A stretch of 64,000 bases of DNA from CAYMUL01 sp964393605 (GTDB lineage Bacteria; Bacteroidota; Ignavibacteria; Ignavibacteriales; Ignavibacteriaceae), in NCBI GenBank assembly GCA_964393605.1, contig CAYMUL010000009.1, forward strand, positions 1-64,000, in the 5' to 3' direction. A program made the translations under genes and the position numbers. The first letter of the stretch is position 1. Every line of letters starts with the position of its first letter. A model generated the notes under the pieces. It did not search any database. It saw only the letters and a program-made list of their open reading frames with translations, and was not told where the DNA came from. Shown piece by piece: positions 54,892-63,350 of the stretch.

Positions 54892-55054
54892 TTTTACTCC
54901 GTTTAAAATTATTGTACAAATTTAAAATAAAATTGCCGAAAATACTTATCGGGATTTTTGAGTCATGATTTTACTAAAAGAGATTGATTTCATTCTTTGC
55001 AAAAGATATTAAAATTAATTCGGCGAATCTGCGATTTGACTTTTTGCGAAAGTT

Positions 55055-55089
55055 CAAAAAAAAACCGTCCCAAAAAATTGAGACGGTTT
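55055..55089 (-). terminator. Rho-independent terminator after the S46 peptidase
   Basis: AAACCGTCCCAA and TTGAGACGGTTT (55062-55089) form a 12-bp stem with one mismatch and a 4-base loop, followed on the minus strand by a run of Ts. It is 18 bases past the stop of the S46 peptidase gene. Confidence 0.88.
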
Positions 55090-55107
55090 CTTGTGCAAAA
55101 TAATTTT

Positions 55108-57330
55108 TTACTTCACTGATTCGTAAGACGAACTTGAGGAATCAACAATTTTACCATGCTTCAATTCTTCGCTCAATCTCTTTGCGAGGTAAAGATCTTG
55201 AATTGCTTCAAGCATTCCTGCGCTGTGAACTGAAACTGTTCTGTTGTATTCGGTTGTGAAGATGAATTGTCCGGGAAGACTTTCAATATTACCATCGAAT
55301 GCAAGCCCGACAACTTCGGCATTCTTATTGATTACAGGCGAACCGGAGTTTCCGCCGATGATATCATTTGTCGAAACAAAATTAACCGGTGTGTGAAGAT
55401 CAAAATCCGCGGAAGGATTTTGCCATCTTTCCGGAAGTGCCCATGGTTCTTCTTTTTTGAAAGAATAAAATCTATCATACAAACCGTAGAAAGTAGTCAT
55501 AGTTGGAGCAGTTGTTCCGTTGTAATCATATCCTTTAACAACACCATCTGCAATTCTTAATGAGAAAGTTGCATCGGGAGGAATGGAGGTTCCATAAACT
55601 TCAAAGACTGCTCTTCCCAGTTGCTGGCTGAAATCTGCTTCGCGATTAGCGATCCCTTTCATCATATCCGAATATTTTTTTCCTTCATCGGCAGTTGCTA
55701 AAACAAATTGAATAAAAGGATCGTTGCTGTTCTTAATTGCATCAGCACCTTTCTTTGCAAGTTCCATAAAACCTTCTTTGGTTTTAATAGAGGAATTAGA
55801 AAGTGCATAATCAACTGCGGTGGAACCGGATTTTCCTCCCGTTAATTTTTGAACAAGCGGATCATTAGCACCCAACGCCAACTTAAATAAATTGAAATTC
55901 ATCGCGAGCATTTTATCTGCTAACGCTTTATCGAATGATTCAGGGAATAATCTTTCCATTGTTGATTCGAGCATATCAGATTTATAAGTTTCTTCGCGCT
56001 GATCTTCGGGAAGATTTAATTGCTTCATCAAACCGACCATATTCTTTGCAATCGCAAAATATTGCGAGCCGGTAAAAGGACTTAAATTGTACGCAAAATT
56101 TTTGCCCGCAATCGCTTTTGCTTCTGCGCGTGTAGCGGCTATTGCATCCCAAATGTGTCCATATTTAGTTTTTAAATTCGGATTTTTATTTACGGCATCT
56201 TTAAAATTCTTTTCAAAATCTTTTTTCTTTGCCATCAAATAACCGTCGCGCAATCCTTTCAAAATTCCCGAATATGCCTTTTGAGAATTAGATATTCCGA
56301 AAAGCTGGTCTTGAAGCTCAAATTTTCTATCAGGAAATTCATTAATGATTTCCGTGTACACTTTAACAAGACCGTTCAACAATTCCATCGTGAGTGGATA
56401 TTGCATATCTCTCTGATATTCGAGTTGTGCCATTGTGTGCAATCTGTTTGTTGTGCCGGGATTTCCAACAACGAAGACGGGTTCTCCGGGCGCGGCACCT
56501 GCAGGGCTCCATTTATAAAAATGATTTGTCTTTAACGGTTTGCCTGTTTCGTCATAAACTCTAAAGAATGAACAATCGAGTGCGTAACGGGGATAAGTAA
56601 AGTTATCTGGGTCTCCGCCAAAGAAACCGAGTTCTGTCTCAGGTGCGAAAACTAAACGGACATCGTTATATCTTTTAAAACCATATAAAGAATATTTGCC
56701 GCCCTTAAAAAATGTAACGACAGACAATTGTAAATCTTGATAAGTTTGTTTGTATTTCTCGGTAATCGTTTTGAAAATTCCGGAAGTACCTTCAAAAGCG
56801 TTCTTTGCTTTTGCTTCGTCAATTGCGGTTTGAACTTCAGAAGTGATGTCAGTAATTAAAACAAGTTGATCGACATAAAGCCCTGCAACTTTTCTTTCGT
56901 CTTCAAGAGTTTTTGCAAAGAAACCGCTTTTGTGTAAATCTTCGCCGGCATCAAGGTCTGTTACTTGTGTAACACTTTGTCGCGCGCAGTGATGATTCGT
57001 CATTACCAAACCATCTTCCGAAACGAAAGAAGCCGAGCAATAATTAGCAAAGCGAAGCGCAGACATTCTGACGTTATCCAGCCAATCTTGCGAAGGGCGG
57101 AAACCATATTCTTGTGCAAAATAATCTACAGGTGGAAAGTCGAAGGTCCACATTTTACCGGTATCAAATTTTCCTGCTTTAACTGTGTCGTAATTTTCCC
57201 ATGTAACTTGCTGTGTAGCTTGCGGTGCGGTTGTTGTGCTAACATCTGTAGAAGAAGAGCAACCGATCACTCCGAAGAACAACAAAACAAAAAGGGAAAA
57301 ACTTAAATAGGCGTGTTTTTTATTAATCAT
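55108..57330 (-). CDS. S46 family dipeptidyl-peptidase (DPP7/DPP11 type)
   Basis: A 740-residue exported serine peptidase releasing N-terminal dipeptides from oligopeptides in the periplasm. The lipobox Cys24 (FFGVIGC) is followed by a trypsin-like fold. His114 in TNHHC is catalytic, and Ser662 in GGNSGSP is the nucleophile. Eighteen residues after the serine lies Gly680, where DPP11 enzymes carry the arginine that reads acidic P1 residues, so DPP7-type (hydrophobic P1) specificity is more likely. A helical middle domain (about residues 340-560) is the usual S46 alpha domain. It has its own terminator. Confidence 0.92.
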   Translation of the reverse strand: MINKKHAYLSFSLFVLLFFGVIGCSSSTDVSTTTAPQATQQVTWENYDTVKAGKFDTGKMWTFDFPPVDYFAQEYGFRPSQDWLDNVRMSALRFANYCSASFVSEDGLVMTNHHCARQSVTQVTDLDAGEDLHKSGFFAKTLEDERKVAGLYVDQLVLITDITSEVQTAIDEAKAKNAFEGTSGIFKTITEKYKQTYQDLQLSVVTFFKGGKYSLYGFKRYNDVRLVFAPETELGFFGGDPDNFTYPRYALDCSFFRVYDETGKPLKTNHFYKWSPAGAAPGEPVFVVGNPGTTNRLHTMAQLEYQRDMQYPLTMELLNGLVKVYTEIINEFPDRKFELQDQLFGISNSQKAYSGILKGLRDGYLMAKKKDFEKNFKDAVNKNPNLKTKYGHIWDAIAATRAEAKAIAGKNFAYNLSPFTGSQYFAIAKNMVGLMKQLNLPEDQREETYKSDMLESTMERLFPESFDKALADKMLAMNFNLFKLALGANDPLVQKLTGGKSGSTAVDYALSNSSIKTKEGFMELAKKGADAIKNSNDPFIQFVLATADEGKKYSDMMKGIANREADFSQQLGRAVFEVYGTSIPPDATFSLRIADGVVKGYDYNGTTAPTMTTFYGLYDRFYSFKKEEPWALPERWQNPSADFDLHTPVNFVSTNDIIGGNSGSPVINKNAEVVGLAFDGNIESLPGQFIFTTEYNRTVSVHSAGMLEAIQDLYLAKRLSEELKHGKIVDSSSSSYESVK

Positions 57331-57466
57331 TTTTTTCCTCTGAATAATTGAATTTTTTAATTAAGGGTGGAAAGGTAAAAAAAGAAGTTTGGATGAAAAA
57401 AAGTATTTTGACAAATGGAAAGAGATTTCTTCCTTTGCCTTAAATATTTTCAAAACTCCTTTAAAG

Positions 57467-57799
57467 TCAAATGTAGGAATCGGACCTATAAAGGGGTTCT
57501 ATTTCCCACTCATCTTCAACCGAACCAATGCAATTGGAACATTTATCAATATTAAAAACCATCTTCTCTTCTCGCTGAGAAGCAAAAACAAAATTGACTA
57601 CAGTTTGGCAACTTGAGCAGATAACCGTATGTGCGCTTGCAACTTTTCCTCTGCAATGATCGCAGAGAAGCCCAAGATCATCGATGGGTAGTTCGGGGTC
57701 AACAGGAAAGATAGTTTTACATTTAGCGTTATTGCATCGGGCGAAATGCTGTTTCTTTGTATCAGTCGGTCCGATAGTAGGTCTCCGTGTTTGTAATAT
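57467..57799 (-). CDS. Small zinc-ribbon protein without a clear start codon
   Basis: A minus-strand frame of 110 codons is open from 57799 (TAG directly upstream) to TGA 57469-57467. It encodes four cysteine pairs: RCNNAKCK, LLCDHCRG, VICSSCQT and DKCSNCIG, with a charged C-terminus (GSVEDEWEIEPLYRSDSY). The spacing fits two zinc ribbons. There is no in-frame ATG, GTG or TTG before the first pair. A GTG-started frame just upstream (MNQLDITNTETYYRTD) would join it after a one-base frameshift near TKKQHF. The cysteine pattern is too regular to be chance. Function unknown. Confidence 0.55.
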   Translation of the reverse strand: MLQTRRPTIGPTDTKKQHFARCNNAKCKTIFPVDPELPIDDLGLLCDHCRGKVASAHTVICSSCQTVVNFVFASQREEKMVFNIDKCSNCIGSVEDEWEIEPLYRSDSYI

Positions 57800-57878
57800 C
57801 TAATTGATTCACACAACCAACATAGTTGGAAAAATTATTTTATGCTATTGAAAAATTAATCTCTTAACAATTATGATT

Positions 57879-57892
57879 TATCTTTAAATTTG
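57879..57892 (+). promoter_or_regulatory. Candidate promoter boxes of the phosphomannomutase gene
   Basis: TATCTTTA (57879) overlaps TAAATTTG (57885), the latter an exact TAnnTTTG match, 50-63 bases before the start. No -33 TTTG is seen at the expected distance. Tentative. Confidence 0.35.
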
Positions 57893-57941
57893 TTCACACT
57901 AATTCGATTATAATTCACAAAAAAAATTCCCGGAGATTAAA

Positions 57942-59288
57942 ATGGATAGAATTCCTGCATTCAAAGCATACGACGTGAGAGGAAAAGTCCCTTCCGAACT
58001 AAATGAAAAAATTGCATACGATACCGCCTGTGCGCTTACGAAATATTTAGAATGTAGATCAGTCATCATCGGGCACGATGTGCGAACTTCCTCCGTTCCA
58101 ATCTCCGATGCACTTACAAAAGGTTTTACCGATTGCGGTGTTGACGTTATAGATATTGGGCTTTGCGGCACCGAAATGATTTACTTCGGAACATCCTTTC
58201 TGCAAACAGATGCGGGAATAATGATTACCGCCAGCCACAATCCCCCCGAATATAACGGAATGAAATTCGTCAAGAAAAATTCCGTTCCTATCAGTTACGA
58301 CTCTGGGTTGAATACAATTGAAAAAATGATTTTGAATAATGACTTTGCTGACAATACGAAAAAATCGGGAACGGTTACCAATAGAGACATCACCGAAGAA
58401 TTTTTGAATAACCTAAAACAATTTTATGATACATCAAAAATTGATAAACTAAAAATTGTTGCAAACGCAGGCAACGGTTGCATCGGTCCGATTCTTGACC
58501 GACTTGAAAAAGTTCTCCCGATTCAGATGATCAAATTATTTAATGAACCGGATTCATCCTTTCCGAACGGTGTTCCGAATCCGATGCTTGAGGAAAATAG
58601 AAAACCAACCATCGATGCAATAGTAAAACACAACGCCGATCTTGGTGTTGCGTGGGATGGCGATTACGATCGCTGTTTCTTTTTCGATGAGAAAGGAAAT
58701 TTTATCGAGGGTTATTACATTGTCGGATTGCTTGCCAAATCAATTCTTAAAAAAAATCCCGGTGAAAAAATTATTCACGACCCGCGATTAACATGGAACA
58801 CGATTGAAGTTGTAAATCATTCAAACGGCGAAACAGTTCAATCAAAAAGCGGGCACGCATTTATTAAAGAAAAGATGCGCGAAGTCAATGCGATTTACGG
58901 CGGCGAAATGTCTGCGCATCATTACTTCAGAGAGAATGCGTATTCCGATAGCGGTGTGCTTCCGTTTCTGCTTGTCATTCAATTAATGTCTGAAGAGAAA
59001 AAACATCTTTCGCAACTCGTCGGAGAAATGATTAAAAATTATCCGTGCAGTGGTGAAATAAATTCTACAATCTCCGACCCTGCGGGAAAGATTAAAGAAA
59101 TTCAATCAAAATATTCCGACGGGAAAATGGATTTCACCGACGGATTAAGCGTCGAATATTCCGATTGGAGATTCAATTTAAGAATGTCAAACACTGAACC
59201 GATTATTCGCCTGAACGTTGAAAGTAAAGGGGATAATGCGTTAATGAAATCCAAAACAGATGAACTTCTTTCTTTGATTAGAAGCTAA
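57942..59288 (+). CDS. manB: Phosphomannomutase/phosphoglucomutase
   Basis: A 448-residue alpha-D-phosphohexomutase interconverting mannose-6-P and mannose-1-P (and probably glucose phosphates), feeding sugar-nucleotide and envelope synthesis. The four family motifs are present: phosphoserine Ser98 in TASHNPPEYNG, magnesium site DGDYDR (239-244), sugar site GGEMSAHHYFR (320-330, SAHHYFR typical of PMM/PGM) and phosphate loop MSNTEPIIRL near the C-terminus. CGGAGA lies before the start. The MOSC gene follows directly (start 59289). Confidence 0.93.
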   Translation: MDRIPAFKAYDVRGKVPSELNEKIAYDTACALTKYLECRSVIIGHDVRTSSVPISDALTKGFTDCGVDVIDIGLCGTEMIYFGTSFLQTDAGIMITASHNPPEYNGMKFVKKNSVPISYDSGLNTIEKMILNNDFADNTKKSGTVTNRDITEEFLNNLKQFYDTSKIDKLKIVANAGNGCIGPILDRLEKVLPIQMIKLFNEPDSSFPNGVPNPMLEENRKPTIDAIVKHNADLGVAWDGDYDRCFFFDEKGNFIEGYYIVGLLAKSILKKNPGEKIIHDPRLTWNTIEVVNHSNGETVQSKSGHAFIKEKMREVNAIYGGEMSAHHYFRENAYSDSGVLPFLLVIQLMSEEKKHLSQLVGEMIKNYPCSGEINSTISDPAGKIKEIQSKYSDGKMDFTDGLSVEYSDWRFNLRMSNTEPIIRLNVESKGDNALMKSKTDELLSLIRS

Positions 59289-60068
59289 ATGAAGAAAACA
59301 AAAGTTAGTTCAATTTACATCTTTCCGATAAAGTCGCTTGATGGAATTACAATTGACTCGGCGCAAATAATTCAAAGCGGCATGTTAGAGAATGACAGAC
59401 GATTCGCACTCTTTAATAAAGATGAAATTTTTCTTCGCGGAAAAAATTCTCCAAAATTAATGTTGCTCAGAACCAAATATGATTTACAAACGATGCAATT
59501 CACTCTCACAAGCACTGAAACGGGAGAGATAAAATTTAAGTTCGATCAAACATCTGCAATCGAAAAATTCTTTTCTGATTTCCTCGGCGAAAAAGTTTTT
59601 TTCAGAGAAAATAGGAACTCCGGTTTTCCCGATGATACAAAAGCGCACGGACCTACAATTGTTTCGCTCGAAAGTCTGCACGAGGTTCATCGATGGTTTC
59701 CACAATATTCTTTCGAAGAGATTGTAAGAAAATTTCGCGCAAACATTATTGTTGAAAGCGGAGAAATATTTTGGGAAGATAAACTTTATGCGGAAATTGA
59801 TTCGCAGCGGGAATTTGAAATCGGTGATGTAAAGTTTTTTGGAAGTAATGCGTGCGCAAGATGCACTGTTCCAACGCGCGATTCATTCACATCCGAACAG
59901 GATAAAAATTTCCAGTTACATTTTATAAAGATGAGAAAAGAAAATTTACCTGCGTGGGCAATTCATGAAAGATTCGATCACTTCTATCGTTTCGCTGTGA
60001 ACACTTCAATACCGAAAACGGAAGTTGGAAAAATTCTGGCAGTTGAAGATGAGGTTTCTGTTCAATGA
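59289..60068 (+). CDS. MOSC-domain protein
   Basis: A 259-residue protein with the N-terminal MOSC beta-barrel (KVSSIYIFPIKSLDGITIDSA) and C-terminal MOSC domain. Cys189 and Cys192 (NACARCTVPTRDS) lie at the molybdenum-cofactor sulfur-ligand position known from YcbX/mARC-type proteins. Such proteins reduce N-hydroxylated compounds or handle sulfurated cofactor. It starts right after the PMM stop and overlaps the next gene by 4 bases, so all three are one operon. Confidence 0.88.
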   Translation: MKKTKVSSIYIFPIKSLDGITIDSAQIIQSGMLENDRRFALFNKDEIFLRGKNSPKLMLLRTKYDLQTMQFTLTSTETGEIKFKFDQTSAIEKFFSDFLGEKVFFRENRNSGFPDDTKAHGPTIVSLESLHEVHRWFPQYSFEEIVRKFRANIIVESGEIFWEDKLYAEIDSQREFEIGDVKFFGSNACARCTVPTRDSFTSEQDKNFQLHFIKMRKENLPAWAIHERFDHFYRFAVNTSIPKTEVGKILAVEDEVSVQ

Positions 60069-60553
60069 AAAATAGCGAAACAAAAATTCGAAAAGCATCG
60101 CGTGAAGATGTTCCGCTCATATTGGATTTTATAAAACTCATCGCCGAATATGAAAAACTTTCAAACGAAGTAGTTGCAACTGTTGATTCTTTAACACAAG
60201 CAATTTTCGGTGAGAAGTCGACAGTTGAAGTTTTGCTTGCATATACGAATAACATTCCATCGGGATACGCAGTTTATTTTCATAACTTTTCCACTTTCGT
60301 CGGAAGGAAAGGAATCTATCTCGAAGATATTTTCGTTAAACCGGAATTCAGAGGTAAAGGCATCGGCAAATTACTTCTGAAAGAAATTGCAAGAGAAGCT
60401 GTAAAAAATAATTGCGGCAGAATTGAATGGGCTGTTCTCGATTGGAACACGCCGACCATCAAATTTTACAAATCCATCGGCGCGAAACCGATGAACGAGT
60501 GGATACTCTTCCGCATGAATGAAGAAGAGTTAAAAAATTTTGCAGAGGAATAG
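60065..60553 (+). CDS. GNAT family N-acetyltransferase
   Basis: A 162-residue acetyltransferase. The acetyl-CoA motif RGKGIGKLLLKEIAREA (about residues 98-114) follows IYLEDIFVKPEF, and FYKSIGAK closes the fold. The N-terminus (IRKASREDVPLILDFIKLIAEYEKLS) is close to spermidine/diamine acetyltransferase-like members, so a polyamine or thialysine-like substrate is plausible but unproven. It overlaps MOSC by 4 bases (ATGA). The 60554-60778 gap that follows holds no gene. Confidence 0.88.
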   Translation: MKNSETKIRKASREDVPLILDFIKLIAEYEKLSNEVVATVDSLTQAIFGEKSTVEVLLAYTNNIPSGYAVYFHNFSTFVGRKGIYLEDIFVKPEFRGKGIGKLLLKEIAREAVKNNCGRIEWAVLDWNTPTIKFYKSIGAKPMNEWILFRMNEEELKNFAEE

Positions 60554-60778
60554 TGTGAATGCTTTAAGAAATTAGAAGTGATGAAAAGTTGGTTTTGGGC
60601 TATAACAAGAAAGGTTGGATAAGAGTTCATCAAAAAAATTTGACTCAAGATTAAATTGCGATTTCTACCAATTCATCGCTTGATTTTTAAAATTGCTTGA
60701 AGTTAATCTTTAAATTTTCGTAACCAATTTTTATCCTAAATCACTCTTCGCCGAGCATCGATAACTCGCAGTAAAAGA

Positions 60779-61177
60779 TTAAACCCAAATTATTTTTATT
60801 TCTTTTTCCAGTGCTTTGAATTCACTATCGCCGGTAATCAAACTTGCTTTTTTCAGTTTTGCCAATGCCGCAGCAAAAGCATCTGCATAAGACATTTTGT
60901 TGAATGCCTTATATGAAGCCGCATGAAGTGTCAGGTTTATATTTGCTTCAACAATTTCAATTGGTAATGCTTTAATTATTTCTAAAGCGAACTTTGCTTT
61001 TTTCTCACCCCCAACGCGCAAAGCATGGTAGTACACTTCTCCTATATTAACTACGCACATAATAGCAAATTCATCGGCATCGACACATTTTCCAAAAATC
61101 TCCGAAACTATACTAAATCCTTTTTCTCTATTTAAGTAGGCGATAAGAGCATAACTATCTAAAACTACCGGTTTCAT
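60779..61177 (-). CDS. vapC: VapC-type PIN-domain toxin
   Basis: A 132-residue PIN-domain ribonuclease. Acidic residues are Asp7 (VVLDSYALIAYL), Glu47 (NIGEVYYHAL), Asp99 (SYADAFAAALA) and Asp117 (LITGDSEF), a complete VapC active site. Such toxins cut tRNA or rRNA when free. Its start overlaps the antitoxin stop by 4 bases. Complete and probably active when released from VapB. Confidence 0.92.
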   Translation of the reverse strand: MKPVVLDSYALIAYLNREKGFSIVSEIFGKCVDADEFAIMCVVNIGEVYYHALRVGGEKKAKFALEIIKALPIEIVEANINLTLHAASYKAFNKMSYADAFAAALAKLKKASLITGDSEFKALEKEIKIIWV

Positions 61178-61404
61178 AATTCGCGTTCTTTCTTTTTATC
61201 ATCCATCAAGGATTTTAGCATCTTCCCTTTTTCACCCAAAATGCCGGCAAGGTTATTAAAGTAATCTTTATCGAGCGGCTGAAGAATAATTTTGCCTTCA
61301 CTTTCGACAAAAGTTACTTTAGTTCCGTTGGTTATTCCTAATCGTCTACGAATTTTTGCGGGAATTACTATCTGTCCCTTTGTTGTTACAACTGACGTTT
61401 CCAT
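61174..61404 (-). CDS. vapB: AbrB/VapB-type antitoxin
   Basis: I start at METSVV (61404), where the AbrB fold begins, rather than 17 codons earlier. The 76-residue protein has METSVVTTKGQIVIPAKIRR, a swapped-hairpin AbrB DNA-binding domain, followed by a toxin-neutralising tail (DKDYFNNLAGILGEKGKMLK). It is expected to autoregulate. It overlaps vapC by 4 bases. Confidence 0.88.
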   Translation of the reverse strand: METSVVTTKGQIVIPAKIRRRLGITNGTKVTFVESEGKIILQPLDKDYFNNLAGILGEKGKMLKSLMDDKKKEREL

Positions 61405-61426
61405 ATTCTTACTCTTTTTAATGATA

Positions 61427-61455
61427 AATGTACATAACAAAAATATGTAAGTCAA
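61427..61455 (-). promoter_or_regulatory. vapBC promoter with overlapping operator
   Basis: On the minus strand TTGACT (61455-61450), a 17-base spacer and TACATT (61432-61427) resemble a sigma-70 promoter. It lies 22 bases before the vapB start. The arms TACATA (61431-61436) and TATGTA (61444-61449) form an inverted repeat within the spacer and -10 box, a likely VapBC operator. Confidence 0.55.
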
Positions 61456-61765
61456 AATATTTTTTGTAATACGTTGATTTAATTTTTGTTAGCACTATGT
61501 CAGTCAATCTAAATACTTTATGTGGCTAATGCCGAAGAATGTACTTATTCATCATTCCGCCCTTTTATCTAAATGTAGGAAAACTAAAGCTGACGGCAAT
61601 TTCATTTACTTTAAAATTAATCAACAACTAAATTTCAAACTTTATTGACATTTCTCCCAGCTTCGTCAATCAACATATCTTTAAATCGGAATATTTTCTC
61701 TTAAATCTTTTAAAGAAATTTTCATCCTCACTTCTTTCTTTTGTAATAAGAAAAACTCGTTGCTT

Positions 61766-61808
61766 GTAGTATTTTTTCTAATTCTTGGCTTATCGTAATA
61801 AATACTAC
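61766..61808. promoter_or_regulatory. 9-bp inverted repeat upstream of crtI
   Basis: The arms GTAGTATTT (61766-61774) and AAATACTAC (61800-61808) are perfect and separated by 25 bases, 63-105 bases before the crtI start. They may bind a regulator. No T-tract follows, so it is not a terminator. The rest of 61456-61871 (vapB to crtI) shows no gene. Confidence 0.35.
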
Positions 61809-61871
61809 TTCACTGCAAAAGCTGAAATGTATTTTAGCCCGCAAGCAATTTTCTAATTATTAAAAAACAAA

Positions 61872-63350
61872 ATGAAAAAAGTAATCATCGTCGGAACCGG
61901 ACTTGGCGGGCTTGCAACGGCTCTCCGTTTAACTAGCAAAGGTTACAACGTAACCATGCTTGAAAAACATTCCACCCCCGGAGGAAGAATGAACATTATT
62001 GAATCGAATGGTTTTCGTTTTGATATGGGCCCTTCTTTTATGAGTATGACTTATGAGTTCGACGAACTTTTTAAAACAACAGGAATAAAAAATCCTGTGG
62101 AGTTTGAAGAACTCGAACCTCTTTATCAAGTTTTCTTTGAAGGCAAAGAAAAACCGAGAAGAATTTTTAAAGACTTGCAAAAACTTCAGGAAGAATTTGC
62201 CGATGTTGAACCGGATTTATCTCTCAAAGCCGAAAAATATTTGAAGCGCGCAGGAGAATTCTGGCACGACACCGAAAACGCGGTAGTTAAAACTAACTTC
62301 GATAGTACTCTAAAGTATTTAATCGCACTCTCCAAAGTTCCGTGGAAACATATTCCCTATCTTTCAAGAACTATGTGGAGCGAGGTTGAAAAAAATTTTA
62401 AATCCGAAGAAGTAAGAATAATTTTTTCGCTCGTTGCATTTTTTCTCGGCGCAACTCCGTTTCAAACGCCGGCAATTTATTCGTTGCTCAACTATTCGGA
62501 GATGAAGCACAATGGCTATTGGCGCATAAAAGGCGGCATGTATAAACTTGTCGAAGAGTTAGTAAAAATTCTAAAGGCGCGCGGAGTTCAATTTTATTTC
62601 AACACTGAAATTGTGAATGTGAAAACCGATGCGCAGAAAGTCCATAAATTGATTGACAGAAATGGGAGTGAGTGGAATGCGGATTTATTCGTCATTAACG
62701 CAGATGCCGCTTCGTTCCGCGGCGAAATTCTTAACAGAAAATATTTCTCCGAAGAAAAACTTGATAAAATGAATTGGACTTTGGCACCCTTCACCATCTA
62801 TCTCGGCGTTAAAGGAAACGTAGAAAATCTTGAACATCATAATTATTTTCTCGGCAACAATTTTAAAGGATATGCGGATACAATTTTCACTTCCTCAATT
62901 GCACCGCAGAAACCTTACTACTATGTGAATGTGCTTTCAAAGTCCGATAAAACTTGCGCACCGGAAGGACATGAAAATATTTTTATTCTCTGCCCTGTTC
63001 CCGATCTTCGCATTAAGCGCGATTGGAGCGACCGCGATGAACTTGCACAAAACATTATTGACAATCTTTCCCGCAGAACTAATTTCGATATAAATAAAAA
63101 TACAGTCTTCAAAAAAATTTTAGCACCGGATGATTGGGCAAAGATGCTCAATCTTTACAAAGGTAGCGGGTTGGGATTGGCGCATAACATCGGGCAAGTA
63201 GGGGCGTTCAGACCTAAGAACAAAGATGAAAAACTCTCCAACTTATATTATGTCGGAGCGTCGACAACTCCGGGCACGGGTCTGCCTATGGTTGTTATCA
63301 GCTCCAGATTGGTTACCGAAAGGATCACAAATGATTCAGTTATATCATAA
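61872..63350 (+). CDS. crtI: Phytoene desaturase family protein
   Basis: A 492-residue FAD enzyme. The N-terminal dinucleotide motif (IVGTGLGGLATALRL) is followed by EKHSTPGGRMN and FDMGPSFMSM, and the C-terminus has YYVGASTTPGTGLPMVVISS, both standard for CrtI-type phytoene desaturases. It introduces double bases (desaturations) into phytoene, giving coloured carotenes. The next gene, a phytoene synthase, overlaps its last 20 bases, so the pair is translationally coupled. Related 4,4'-diapo and hydroxyneurosporene enzymes share this fold, so the exact product is uncertain. Confidence 0.9.
   Translation: MKKVIIVGTGLGGLATALRLTSKGYNVTMLEKHSTPGGRMNIIESNGFRFDMGPSFMSMTYEFDELFKTTGIKNPVEFEELEPLYQVFFEGKEKPRRIFKDLQKLQEEFADVEPDLSLKAEKYLKRAGEFWHDTENAVVKTNFDSTLKYLIALSKVPWKHIPYLSRTMWSEVEKNFKSEEVRIIFSLVAFFLGATPFQTPAIYSLLNYSEMKHNGYWRIKGGMYKLVEELVKILKARGVQFYFNTEIVNVKTDAQKVHKLIDRNGSEWNADLFVINADAASFRGEILNRKYFSEEKLDKMNWTLAPFTIYLGVKGNVENLEHHNYFLGNNFKGYADTIFTSSIAPQKPYYYVNVLSKSDKTCAPEGHENIFILCPVPDLRIKRDWSDRDELAQNIIDNLSRRTNFDINKNTVFKKILAPDDWAKMLNLYKGSGLGLAHNIGQVGAFRPKNKDEKLSNLYYVGASTTPGTGLPMVVISSRLVTERITNDSVIS

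Noticed and set aside
57598..57816. 72-residue minus-strand frame over the zinc-ribbon region
   Set aside because: It is out of frame with the cysteine pairs; the alternative frame (57467-57799) with four CxxC-type pairs is far more convincing.
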